Below are positions 8,413 to 15,984 of a stretch of DNA of 31,371 bases, one piece after another. The notes beneath the pieces were generated by a model. It searched no databases and was not told the DNA's origin. It saw only the letters and a program-made list of their open reading frames with translations. The translations under genes were made by a program, and so were the position numbers. The DNA comes from Bacteroidales bacterium UBA2295 (GTDB taxonomy: Bacteria > Bacteroidota > Bacteroidia > Bacteroidales > Tenuifilaceae): positions 1 to 31,371 of the forward strand of contig DDWD01000046.1 in the NCBI GenBank assembly GCA_002345825.1, in the 5' to 3' direction. Numbering within the stretch: position 1 is the first letter of the stretch; the number at the start of each line of letters is the position of its first letter.

Positions 8413-9552
8413 CTATTTGTCAGCTGAACTTCGTTTACCTAACACGTAAGTTAAAAATCCAAAGCAGTAGTCCGTTGATATTCGCGAATTGCTTATTCTT
8501 TGAACCCCAGCTGCAACCTTTTGAATAAGGTGCTGTTGAATTTTAAGTTGATCAATCTTGATATTGGCGAATGATGCTAACAACTCTGTAATCCTAATCG
8601 ATTCTTTCGATCTATGCTCAGCAGAAATTGCACTATACCCATTAACCCCAGCGAGGGCTAGCAGCAAATCATCCTGTATGGCTTGACCTTGTTCACATTT
8701 GTAACGTAAGGCAATTGGTAAAAGTAACCCTGCCAGTAGGTTGGCGTCATAACCCAATTCCACAGCCAACAGTTCACCTGTTAGGCAGGCCACACCACCC
8801 TGTGAGTTAGAGCGTACTGTACCTGCAACTGTTATCCCATTTACAACAGCAAGCGCCGACTTTTTATCGGTTGGCTTTTGAACTAACTTTGGAAGATTAC
8901 CTGCAATAAGACTTATGGCGGTATATGCCGATGCCTCGGCAAATGGGCTACACTGCTCATCGGCCACACCCTCTAAACTCCAAGCTAAGGCACCAAGTGC
9001 TGCATATATCGTTTTATCGAGTCCATATCTATGCCCAACCATTCTATTGTCGATACAAACAATATCGGGGTAAAGGAAATCGGATGCGACCTCCCTCCCA
9101 TCCAAATTCATTGTGCCAGTCACCTCTGTTCCACTAATATCCTGAGTAGCGATATAGGCAAACGGAATGGTGCGATCGTGAATTTGTAGCGATTTAAAAT
9201 CAGTCTCATCGGAAAGGAATATGGCCAAAGCCTTGGCAATATCCATAGTAAATTCTCCTCCTATGGCTATAATTGAATCGCATTGGCGCCACCTGAATAG
9301 GCCTGCAAGCCGCACAATTTCATACCGATTTACATAGGGTAGTGTGCAGTGAACCATTGCGCCAACTGTAAGGTTGGAATCGGCTAGTGAACGAATAAAC
9401 TTTTTAACCAGACTTTTGGCCTGCGGATTAACAATAACCATAGGTCTGTGAGCATTATATCCATCGAGATCGACGGGGATATGCTCCATAGCCCGAAGCC
9501 CCACGAGGAACTTGGGTTGGGCGAAGAATGAGGTGTGGTTGGGTAGAGACAT
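8413..9552 (-). CDS. Iron-alcohol-dehydrogenase-fold protein lacking all metal ligands (likely pseudoenzyme)
   Basis: The 379-residue protein aligns along its length with the intact dehydrogenase at 6423-7646: IIAIGGEFTMDIAKALAI against IIAIGGGSVIDTAKGVNI, YPDIVCIDNRM against LPDIAILDPRM, and NGITVAGTVRSNSQGG against HGSTLAGAAFSNSMVG. At the four metal-ligand positions it has Gly187, Trp191, Cys256 and Ala270 in place of Asp196, His200, His265 and His279, and His269 is replaced by Glu260. The GGGS motif is GGEF. The frame is intact and full length, so it looks maintained rather than decayed. It may be a regulatory or structural partner of the active enzyme or of AOR, or may use different chemistry. 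It is followed 22 nt later by the SCP2-like gene. Confidence 0.85.
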   Translation of the reverse strand: MSLPNHTSFFAQPKFLVGLRAMEHIPVDLDGYNAHRPMVIVNPQAKSLVKKFIRSLADSNLTVGAMVHCTLPYVNRYEIVRLAGLFRWRQCDSIIAIGGEFTMDIAKALAIFLSDETDFKSLQIHDRTIPFAYIATQDISGTEVTGTMNLDGREVASDFLYPDIVCIDNRMVGHRYGLDKTIYAALGALAWSLEGVADEQCSPFAEASAYTAISLIAGNLPKLVQKPTDKKSALAVVNGITVAGTVRSNSQGGVACLTGELLAVELGYDANLLAGLLLPIALRYKCEQGQAIQDDLLLALAGVNGYSAISAEHRSKESIRITELLASFANIKIDQLKIQQHLIQKVAAGVQRISNSRISTDYCFGFLTYVLGKRSSADK

Positions 9553-9560
9553 TTTAGGGG

Positions 9561-9611
9561 GATTGGGTGATTGAGTTTAAAGTTTAAAGTTTAGGGCCTA
9601 CCGAAGGTAGG
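9561..9611. repeat. TGATTGGG/GTTTAAA tract ending in a CCTACC-GAA-GGTAGG hairpin
   Basis: Two TGATTG units lead into GAGTTTAAAGTTTAAAGTTT and then a perfect hairpin CCTACC-GAA-GGTAGG (9597-9611). It lies just upstream of the metal-less dehydrogenase gene and resembles 7663-7789 in the order of its parts. Confidence 0.65.
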
Positions 9612-9846
9612 TTTGGGATTTTGATACTTTATGAACTCTATGTGTCAATATCGCAATAGGTTTATATGTGTTTAATATTAGGTGGATTGGGTGATTGACT
9701 GATTGGCTGCCTCGGAATACGAAGTATAACGAGGGTTGATTGACGGATTGACTGATTGGTTGACCTGCCTGCCTGACGTCTTTGGCAGGTTGATTGCTCC
9801 CACTCCATTGCCAACTGCTTTTTGGGCCAACTGCCAACCATTCTGT
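9612..9846. repeat. Intergenic repeats between AOR and the dehydrogenase homologue
   Basis: The gap holds TGATTG-type units at about 9681-9704 and 9736-9762, a hairpin-prone CCTCG...CGAGG pair (about 9710-9733), the inverted pair ACCTGCC (9763-9769) / GGCAGGT (9784-9790), and GCCAACTGC repeated near 9809-9838. An open frame on the minus strand only reflects the repeats. I see no promoter or gene here. Confidence 0.65.
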
Positions 9847-11703
9847 TTAACCTATAATTTCTAGTCTCTTCATTGTCTTTGGCGTTGGTATACCATTGCT
9901 ATCGAATCCTCGTTTGGTGTAAAACTGTTTTATCATCTTTTGCAATGGGATTGATTTTTGTCGCTCATCGCTTTGGCGAAACTCTTTCATTAGCTTTGCT
10001 GGTAACTTATCGTCCTTGGCCGAGATGCCCTCGCGGGTATTCATATATCGCTCCAGCACGTAGATTCGCTCGCCGGCAGTAATCAGCTCCTTATTGGTGA
10101 GCTTTATGCCCGTTATGGTGCTCCACATCTTGGTGTACAAGCTGTAATCGATAAGCTGAATGGCAACCGGATGCATATACTGCATCAGAAAAGCCAGGAT
10201 TGGTTTGGGCGTGTACTTTACCAGCGGGGGCTCCAGCATGTATGCAAACTGAGTAAATGCACAGGTATGTAGCGAGTCGATAATTTCCTTAACATTCTGA
10301 AGAAATACCACGTAAGCGGCCTTACCCAGCGATTTGGTTGGATTGAGCAGTTTGAAAAGTATTTCCTGAGCAATTACGTAGGCATTAAGATGACACCCTC
10401 CCCTATTGGCCACCGAATAGGAAAGTGCCTGGCCATATGATCCACGAGGATCGTAAGCAGCGAGTTCGAGTCCTTTGGCGTGAATAGCAAAGGATTCGCC
10501 ACCGTACTTGCGGCTGGCAGCCCGCGAGCCCAAGGCTAAATCGGCACCAATGCCCTTGCCGTAGGCAATATCATTTATTATTTGGGTTACCTTCTCCACA
10601 TTGCCAAACTCCAGCTCAGTTTCGATAAAACCCTTTTGCGAAGCCTCAATGGCCCAACCAATGGTGCTACCCGTTGATATGGTATCCATACCCAGCTCGC
10701 CGCAAAGTTTACCTAACCTTGCCACAACCTCGGTATCGAAAATGCCTAAATTCGAACCAAGTAGGCCAATGGTTTCGAATTCGGGAACAGCAAGGGTCTC
10801 GCCACTAAAATCGCCCTTATGGCCGCACAGTATGGAGCAGGGTTTACAAGTATGATGCTTGCTACTGTGCTTCTCCTTAAAGTTTTGTCCCGACAGCTCG
10901 TAGTGCTGTGGATGTGAACCATCGCTGAAGTTATTTATGGGAAAGATATTGGCCTCGTTACAAGGGATAACATTGGCAGCAGTGCCAAAATCGCGGTAAA
11001 AGCCCGAGGTCATCTCGTTGGAGTTAATCTGCTTGCTAGCCAGCTTACGAACCTTGTCGAACTTCTCCTTTTGGGCTGGAACAATTTTAAACTCACCGCC
11101 CAAGGCCGCAATGGCCTTTATATTTTTTGAGCCCAACACAGCGCCTATTCCACCCCTGCCCAGGAAACGATGTCCCGAGATGATGTTGGCAAAACGCACC
11201 ATATTCTCACCCGCTGGCCCAATGGCCAGGGTTCCGCCCAAATCCTTCAGCTCATCCTGCGTTTCGGTAGTCGATTTACCCCAAAGGTGCAGAGCATCCC
11301 TAATCTCGCATCCTTTAGATGTTATATAAAGGTACGATCGTTCAGGTGCTTTTCCGTGCAGTATTAGCCCATCCCATCCAGATGTTTTTAGGCTCATTCC
11401 GAATGGCCCACCACATGATGAGGAAACGATTATTCCTGTTAGCGGCGATTTGGTAATGGCCGACCAGCGCCCCGAGCAGGGCGCACCTGTTCCCATGTAC
11501 ACGCCGGGCATAATGGCAATGATATTCTCCTCGGAAAGCGGATCGATACCCACCTTTAGCCTGTCGAATAGAAGTTTCATGCCTAGCCCCTTGCTTCCAA
11601 TATATTTTTTACGGAGTTCGGGCGTAATTTCTATTACGGTAGATTCGCCTGTTGAAAGATTTACCTCCAATACGCGGTTGCTGGTTCCTGAAATTTTATC
11701 CAT
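9847..11703 (-). CDS. aor: Aldehyde:ferredoxin oxidoreductase (tungsten/molybdenum bis-pterin enzyme)
   Basis: The 618-residue protein is a full-length AOR-family enzyme, which interconverts aldehydes and carboxylic acids using ferredoxin in the cytoplasm. The N-terminal half (about residues 1-205) contains pterin-binding motifs such as KYIGSKGLGMKLLFD and SGRWSAITKSPLTG and the stretch RGGIGAVLGSKNIKAI. The [4Fe-4S] ligands are seen as CKPCSILC (Cys286, Cys289, Cys293) plus Cys481. The second pterin-side motifs GELGMDTIS (Asp340) and AYDPRGSYGQALSYSVANRG (from residue 416) are also present. A Bacteroidota promoter lies just upstream, and a Crp/Fnr-type regulator gene precedes it on the same strand. 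With the iron alcohol dehydrogenase downstream it could form an acid-to-alcohol reducing route, or detoxify aldehydes from fermentation. Substrate and metal (W versus Mo) are not determined. Confidence 0.94.
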   Translation of the reverse strand: MDKISGTSNRVLEVNLSTGESTVIEITPELRKKYIGSKGLGMKLLFDRLKVGIDPLSEENIIAIMPGVYMGTGAPCSGRWSAITKSPLTGIIVSSSCGGPFGMSLKTSGWDGLILHGKAPERSYLYITSKGCEIRDALHLWGKSTTETQDELKDLGGTLAIGPAGENMVRFANIISGHRFLGRGGIGAVLGSKNIKAIAALGGEFKIVPAQKEKFDKVRKLASKQINSNEMTSGFYRDFGTAANVIPCNEANIFPINNFSDGSHPQHYELSGQNFKEKHSSKHHTCKPCSILCGHKGDFSGETLAVPEFETIGLLGSNLGIFDTEVVARLGKLCGELGMDTISTGSTIGWAIEASQKGFIETELEFGNVEKVTQIINDIAYGKGIGADLALGSRAASRKYGGESFAIHAKGLELAAYDPRGSYGQALSYSVANRGGCHLNAYVIAQEILFKLLNPTKSLGKAAYVVFLQNVKEIIDSLHTCAFTQFAYMLEPPLVKYTPKPILAFLMQYMHPVAIQLIDYSLYTKMWSTITGIKLTNKELITAGERIYVLERYMNTREGISAKDDKLPAKLMKEFRQSDERQKSIPLQKMIKQFYTKRGFDSNGIPTPKTMKRLEIIG

Positions 11704-11732
11704 AGGAAAGATCTTGTTATATATATCAGTAA

Positions 11733-11760
11733 CAAATGTATGATAATCACAAGATACAAA
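11733..11760 (-). promoter_or_regulatory. Promoter of the AOR gene
   Basis: The minus strand has TACATTTG (11740-11733), identical to the -7 box found for dnaN, with a TTTG 16 nt upstream (11760-11757), one nt shorter than usual. Transcription would start about 23 nt before the AOR start codon. Confidence 0.5.
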
Positions 11761-11790
11761 ACAATAACATATGTTAATAAAATGGGGCTA

Positions 11791-12378
11791 TCAGATTATA
11801 CCCTTTAATCGACTTAGATGAACAGGCGTAATGTTTAGATACGAAGCCACAAGGTGCTGCGGAACCCTTTGCAGAATGGATGGATAGCGTTTATTCATCT
11901 TCCTGTAACGGGTAATGGCATCCTCGGTATAAATATCTCTCACCTTATTCATGAACATGAAAAGATACCTCTCGGCCAGCAATCGACCTAGCTTCTCGCC
12001 ATTCTGCAAGTTCTTGTATCCATCGTGAACCGTATGGTACGTCATTACTACAGCCTCAACGGGTTCAAGTGCCTGAATAGAGAAGTATGCTGGTTCAATG
12101 GCTATAAAGCTCTCGTAATCGGTTATAAACTCGTTCTCCATGGTAAAATGGAAGGTGTTTTCCTCACCCTTAGCATTGAGAAAAAAGGTACGGCATAACC
12201 CTTGGTTAATAAAAAAAATATTCTTACAGGTCTCACCCGCCTTAAGAAGAAGTTCGCCCTTTTTATAGCTAACAACCGATAGCAGCTCACTATAGTATAG
12301 TATTTCATTGGAATTCATCTCGATAAGAGATTGGAGAGCATTGAAGAACTGGGTATACTTGTATTCTGAACTCATCAT
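11791..12378 (-). CDS. Crp/Fnr-family transcriptional regulator
   Basis: The 195-residue protein has a cyclic-nucleotide-binding-type beta barrel (about residues 25-120), with YKKGELLLKAGETCKNIFFI and a glycine-rich turn typical of the fold, then a long dimerisation helix and a short C-terminal helix-turn-helix (about 170-195, QHLVASYLNITPVHLSRLKG). The canonical cAMP phosphate-binding Arg-Ser pair is not evident and there are no clustered cysteines as in Fnr, so the ligand is unknown. It is the usual short Bacteroidota type. The gene lies directly upstream of AOR on the same strand, with the AOR promoter in between, so it is the natural candidate to control that cluster. Either of two adjacent Met codons (12378 or 12375) may be the start. 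Confidence 0.85.
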   Translation of the reverse strand: MMSSEYKYTQFFNALQSLIEMNSNEILYYSELLSVVSYKKGELLLKAGETCKNIFFINQGLCRTFFLNAKGEENTFHFTMENEFITDYESFIAIEPAYFSIQALEPVEAVVMTYHTVHDGYKNLQNGEKLGRLLAERYLFMFMNKVRDIYTEDAITRYRKMNKRYPSILQRVPQHLVASYLNITPVHLSRLKGII

Positions 12379-12695
12379 CGCGGTAAGTAATTTCCCTAAA
12401 GTAATGAAATTTATTGTCTTGTGGTAATCGCAGGTAAGTACTTAATGCAGAAAAATAACCTTACAACGGCATCGATAATAATTACGCATTAGGTATTTCT
12501 ACCCTATGGTCAACAGAAAACACTTAAACATTTCATAGGAAGACTCTCGCTAAATCTCATATATAACTATCATTCTGCAACTTACCATCGCGCAAGCATT
12601 ACGTATTTATACCCCATTTTTTCAAACAGGTGGTAGCACTCTTTTATTGGGAGGGTGTTGGGGTTAGCTTTGTATAAGAAATTAATCACACGAAA
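12379..12695. other. Divergent intergenic control region between the Crp-like and chemosensory genes
   Basis: This 317-nt gap has no gene that I can support. It holds two copies of a 15-nt direct motif GTATTTnTACCCnAT (12493-12507 and 12603-12617; 13 of 15 identical, 110 nt apart) and, close to the plus-strand gene, the -7 box TAGCTTTG. Both divergent transcription units must start here. Confidence 0.55.
12665..12672 (+). promoter_or_regulatory. -7 box of the chemosensory cluster promoter
   Basis: TAGCTTTG matches TAnnTTTG, placed so that transcription begins about 15 nt before the ATG at 12696. No good -33 TTTG is seen; TTTTATTGG lies at about the right distance. A direct-repeat motif upstream (12603-12617) may be an activator site. 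Confidence 0.45.
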
Positions 12696-13073
12696 ATGAG
12701 TCAAGTTCCCAAAATACTAATTGTAGAAGATTCCTACTTCAACCAGGTACTTGTAGAGTCGTTGCTAAACAGCTGGGGAATTGGAACAACAATCTGCAAA
12801 AATGCCGAAGATGCATTGTCAAATCTGGCGAATGAGCACTTTGAGCTTGTAATACTTGATCTAATGATGCCCGGAATGGATGGGTTTGAATTTTTAAGCA
12901 AGAAAAAACAGCTAAACGATAGCACACCAGTAATAGTTGTGTCGGCCAAAGCCGATGAGAAAAGCATTGAGCGCACAAGAGAACTGGGAGCAATAGATTT
13001 TTTGGTAAAACCATTTAGATCGGAAAAGTTTAAAACACTAATAACTAAACACCTAAACCAACAGGAGGCCTAA
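12696..13073 (+). CDS. CheY-like single-domain response regulator
   Basis: The 125-residue protein is a lone receiver domain. It has the acidic pair in ILIVEDS (Glu11, Asp12), the phosphoacceptor Asp55 in LVILDLMMPG, the conserved Ser83 in VVSAK and the Lys105 in FLVKPF. Single receivers relay phosphate by protein-protein contact rather than by binding DNA. It is the first gene of the chemosensory cluster, 32 nt upstream of the chemoreceptor gene. The likely phosphodonor is not encoded next to it as CheA; the nearby histidine kinases are candidates. Confidence 0.93.
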   Translation: MSQVPKILIVEDSYFNQVLVESLLNSWGIGTTICKNAEDALSNLANEHFELVILDLMMPGMDGFEFLSKKKQLNDSTPVIVVSAKADEKSIERTRELGAIDFLVKPFRSEKFKTLITKHLNQQEA

Positions 13074-13091
13074 AGGGCTCCGCTAAAATTC

Positions 13092-13097
13092 AGGAGG
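13092..13097 (+). promoter_or_regulatory. Strong Shine-Dalgarno site of the chemoreceptor gene
   Basis: AGGAGG lies 8 nt before the ATG at 13106. Such perfect anti-SD complementarity is unusual in Bacteroidota and is not seen before the other genes of this window. It fixes the start codon. Confidence 0.7.
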
Positions 13098-13105
13098 ACA
13101 AAACT

Positions 13106-15202
13106 ATGAGATTTAAAGACTTGAAAATTGGAACAAAAATTATGACAGGGTTCGCTGTAGTAGCGCTTATTACCCTTGCAGTTGGAGTAATTGGTTACAC
13201 AGGATTAAGCCGTGTAGCAAAATCATTCCATGACGTTGCTGATGTACGTATGCCTAGCATTGAGTATCTTAAAGAGATGGAAATTGGTTACGAAAACTAC
13301 AGGGTAGCCCAAAGAACACTACTAAACCCTAACCTAGGGGCCGAAGATAAGGCCAGACAGTTTCAAAATATTGCAAAAGCTCGCGAGAGGTACACAAAAG
13401 CAATGGAAATGTTTGAACCCCTGGAGCAAACTCAGGAAGAGGCTATTCTCTGGAAAGAATTTAAAGAGAAGTTAGCACAATGGCGAAACACAAACCTTGA
13501 GTTTGAAAAGGAAATAGATAACCTAACCCAAATTGATATCTTTTACCCCATGCAGTTCTTAAAGGATTTACAAACCTTTAAGGGCGACCATTACCTTCTT
13601 CAGGTAAACATAGCCAACACTATCCGCAGTAGCAAAACCTTTGACGGGGGTGATGACCATACCGCATGCCGTTTGGGCCGCTGGTTACCAACCATTACAA
13701 CCCAAAACCCCACAGTGGTAAGAGCGCTTAACGACCTGAATGAACCTCACCAGAAGTTTCATCAGGCTGTGCATGATATCAAAAGGCTTGTGAACAGTGG
13801 CAATAGGGATCAAGCTTGGAGAATATACGAGACAGTTATGATACCAAGTGCCGAGGGGGTTTTTAGAAATTTTGAAGTGGCTATTAATGAAGCAGAAAGA
13901 GCAGTTGAACTATTTGAAAAAGCAGAGAAAATTAACTTAAACAATGCACGCTTAGCACAAAATGAGGCGCTAAGCGTTCTTAGAAAAGTAATAGGAATCA
14001 ACGAGCACGAAGCTGCCTTAGCCATAAAGGATGGTGATCAAGACGTTAACACTTCTGACGCAATGATTCTGGGTGGTATTATTGTGGGGTTGATTTTAGC
14101 TCTTTCACTTGGCCTGCTAATTACTCGAATGATTTCTGCACCACTAATTAAAGGTGTAGGTTTTGCCCAAACCATTGCCGAAGGCGATCTCACTGCCGAA
14201 CTTGAAAATGAAATAATTGATAGAAAAGACGAGGTAGGACAGCTTGGCGGGGCCATGCAGAATATGGTAGATAAGCTGAAAGAAGTAATTAGCAGCGTGA
14301 TGATGGGATCCGACAACATTGCGGCAGCCAGTATGCAGATGAGTTCAGGCAGCCAGCAGGTATCGCAGGGTGCCAGCGAGCAGGCATCGAGCGCCGAGGA
14401 GGTGAGCAGCTCCATGGAGGAGATGGCCGCCAATATTCAGCAGAATACCGATAACGCCCAGGAGGCCGACAAAATATCGCAGAAGGTACAAGATGGCGTT
14501 AGCAAAGTTGGATCTGCATCTCAAGATAGCCTAATATCCATTAAAAATATTGCTGAGAAAATTAACATCATCAACGACATCGCTTTCCAAACCAACATCC
14601 TAGCGCTAAATGCTGCCGTTGAGGCTGCCCGCGCAGGCGAGCAGGGACGAGGATTTGCAGTGGTTGCTGCCGAGGTTCGCAAGCTGGCTGAGCGTAGCAA
14701 AATTGCCGCCGATGAGATTGTAGCCCTGGCATCTAAAAGTGTAAACGTTACCGAAAATGCCTCTGAACTAATGACAGGACTTATCCCTGAGATTGAGAAA
14801 ACGGCCAAGTTGGTGCAGGAAATTGCCGCAGCCAGCATGGAGCAAAGCAGCGGATCCGATCAGGTGAACACCGCAATTCAGCAGCTTAATCAGGTTACTC
14901 AGCAAAATGCTGCCGCCAGCGAAGAGATGGCAACCAGCGCTGAGGAACTTAGCAGTCAGGCCGAACAGCTTAAAGAAATTATTGGGTATTTCAAAATTGA
15001 TAACCGCAGGATAACCAAGTTTCAGGCCGAAAGTCACTTAGCACCAAAACAAGCAGCAACGCCCAGCGTGCAGCCAAAGCAACAAGAAAAACCAAAGGGT
15101 GTTAGCCTAAAGATGGAGAACAGTGGTAAGGCCAATAAATTTCAAGAAGTAACCAGCAAGGCCAAGGTTACAAGTAACGACGGCGATTTTGAAAATTTTT
15201 AA
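13106..15202 (+). CDS. Methyl-accepting chemotaxis protein with periplasmic CZB zinc-binding domain
   Basis: The 698-residue receptor has a first membrane helix (about residues 13-34), an extracytoplasmic sensor of about 285 residues, a second helix (about 320-340), a HAMP linker (about 341-392) and a long signalling coiled coil. The hairpin tip, about residues 492-530, carries FQTNILALNAAVEAARAG. Within the sensor, His162, Cys188 (in DDHTACRLGRW), His215 and His219 (PHQKFHQ) match the zinc ligands of the chemoreceptor zinc-binding (CZB) domain, a sensor of zinc or oxidants that is usually cytoplasmic. Long Glu/Gln-rich stretches could be methylated. The extreme C-terminus is DFENF after a flexible 45-residue tail, which fits the CheR-docking pentapeptide pattern. 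It signals through CheW, encoded next, but CheA is not in the window. Confidence 0.92.
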   Translation: MRFKDLKIGTKIMTGFAVVALITLAVGVIGYTGLSRVAKSFHDVADVRMPSIEYLKEMEIGYENYRVAQRTLLNPNLGAEDKARQFQNIAKARERYTKAMEMFEPLEQTQEEAILWKEFKEKLAQWRNTNLEFEKEIDNLTQIDIFYPMQFLKDLQTFKGDHYLLQVNIANTIRSSKTFDGGDDHTACRLGRWLPTITTQNPTVVRALNDLNEPHQKFHQAVHDIKRLVNSGNRDQAWRIYETVMIPSAEGVFRNFEVAINEAERAVELFEKAEKINLNNARLAQNEALSVLRKVIGINEHEAALAIKDGDQDVNTSDAMILGGIIVGLILALSLGLLITRMISAPLIKGVGFAQTIAEGDLTAELENEIIDRKDEVGQLGGAMQNMVDKLKEVISSVMMGSDNIAAASMQMSSGSQQVSQGASEQASSAEEVSSSMEEMAANIQQNTDNAQEADKISQKVQDGVSKVGSASQDSLISIKNIAEKINIINDIAFQTNILALNAAVEAARAGEQGRGFAVVAAEVRKLAERSKIAADEIVALASKSVNVTENASELMTGLIPEIEKTAKLVQEIAAASMEQSSGSDQVNTAIQQLNQVTQQNAAASEEMATSAEELSSQAEQLKEIIGYFKIDNRRITKFQAESHLAPKQAATPSVQPKQQEKPKGVSLKMENSGKANKFQEVTSKAKVTSNDGDFENF

Positions 15203-15211
15203 GTAGTAAAA

Positions 15212-15247
15212 TATAAGCGTATAGCGTGTGTACGCTATACGCTTATT
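15212..15247 (+). terminator. Perfect 15-bp hairpin between the chemoreceptor and cheW genes
   Basis: ATAAGCGTATAGCGT (15213-15227) pairs perfectly with 15232-15246 around a GTGT loop, just after the chemoreceptor stop. The T-run of a classic terminator is missing, so it may be a partial terminator, an mRNA-stabilising 3' structure or a processing site that adjusts receptor to CheW ratios. Confidence 0.5.
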
Positions 15248-15417
15248 CAACAATACTGAAATGCTAACCTTCTACTCCCCTTCGGCAAGCTACAATAATG
15301 ATGGAAACCATATCGTGTATCTAGTTCATTTGTATGGGAAGCATTTTAAGGATGTTAAGCAAAGCAAAACCAGGGTGAACCCAAAAGGAAGAAAAAACGG
15401 CAAAAAAAACTGAAATC

Positions 15418-15939
15418 ATGAGCAAAGAAAAAGACAAGAAAATCAACTCATACCTATCGTTTAAACTTGGCGATGAGGAGTTTGCAGCACACGCCAGTAA
15501 GGTGCTCAACATTCTGGAACTAAGCAAAATTACTGTAGTTCCTCAAGCCCCAGAATACATGAAAGGAGTTATCAATCTAAGGGGTACAGTTCTACCGGTA
15601 ATAGACACACGGGTAAAGTTTGGCATGAGTCCCACCGAGTATACCACAAACACCTGTATAATTGTAATGGATATAGTTGTTGACAATGAATCGGTGCAGC
15701 TAGGCGCGCTGGTTGATGCAGTGCAAGCAGTGCTCGAAATTGAGCCAAACCAAATTATGCCTGCTCCAAGCATTGGTAGCCGTTATAGGAGTGAGTTTAT
15801 TGACGGGGTAACCAGCATTGACGAGAAGTTTGTAATGATTCTGGATATGGATGCCATCTTTTCATCAAATGATCTCACCTCGTTACTAGAAACAACTAGC
15901 GAAAGTAAGATAAACCAGACCATCGAGGAGGTTGGATAG
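15418..15939 (+). CDS. cheW: CheW chemotaxis coupling protein
   Basis: The 173-residue protein is a stand-alone CheW domain that couples receptors to the CheA kinase at the inner face of the membrane. Family motifs seen are YLSFKLGDEEFAAHASKVLN, PEYMKGVINLRGTVLPVIDT (the conserved NLRG.V.PV core) and FIDGVTSIDEKFVMILDMD. A C-terminal tail (about residues 150-173) is rich in Ser, Thr and Glu and probably disordered. It is in the chemosensory cluster after the receptor gene, separated by about 215 nt containing a strong hairpin. The corresponding CheA must be elsewhere, or another kinase is used. Confidence 0.95.
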   Translation: MSKEKDKKINSYLSFKLGDEEFAAHASKVLNILELSKITVVPQAPEYMKGVINLRGTVLPVIDTRVKFGMSPTEYTTNTCIIVMDIVVDNESVQLGALVDAVQAVLEIEPNQIMPAPSIGSRYRSEFIDGVTSIDEKFVMILDMDAIFSSNDLTSLLETTSESKINQTIEEVG

Positions 15940-15984
15940 TAGTACCTCAGCCTCTATCTCCAAAACTAACGAAAGGCAAATACA

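Noticed and set aside
9598..9837. 79-residue open frame on the minus strand
   Set aside because: It lies in an intergenic repeat region and its sequence is repeat-derived; no start signal is seen.
15228..15413. 61-residue (or 50-residue from 15261) open frame between the chemoreceptor gene and cheW
   Set aside because: It begins inside a hairpin, has no ribosome site, and its Lys/Arg-rich tail matches no family I know. It could be checked by ribosome profiling.
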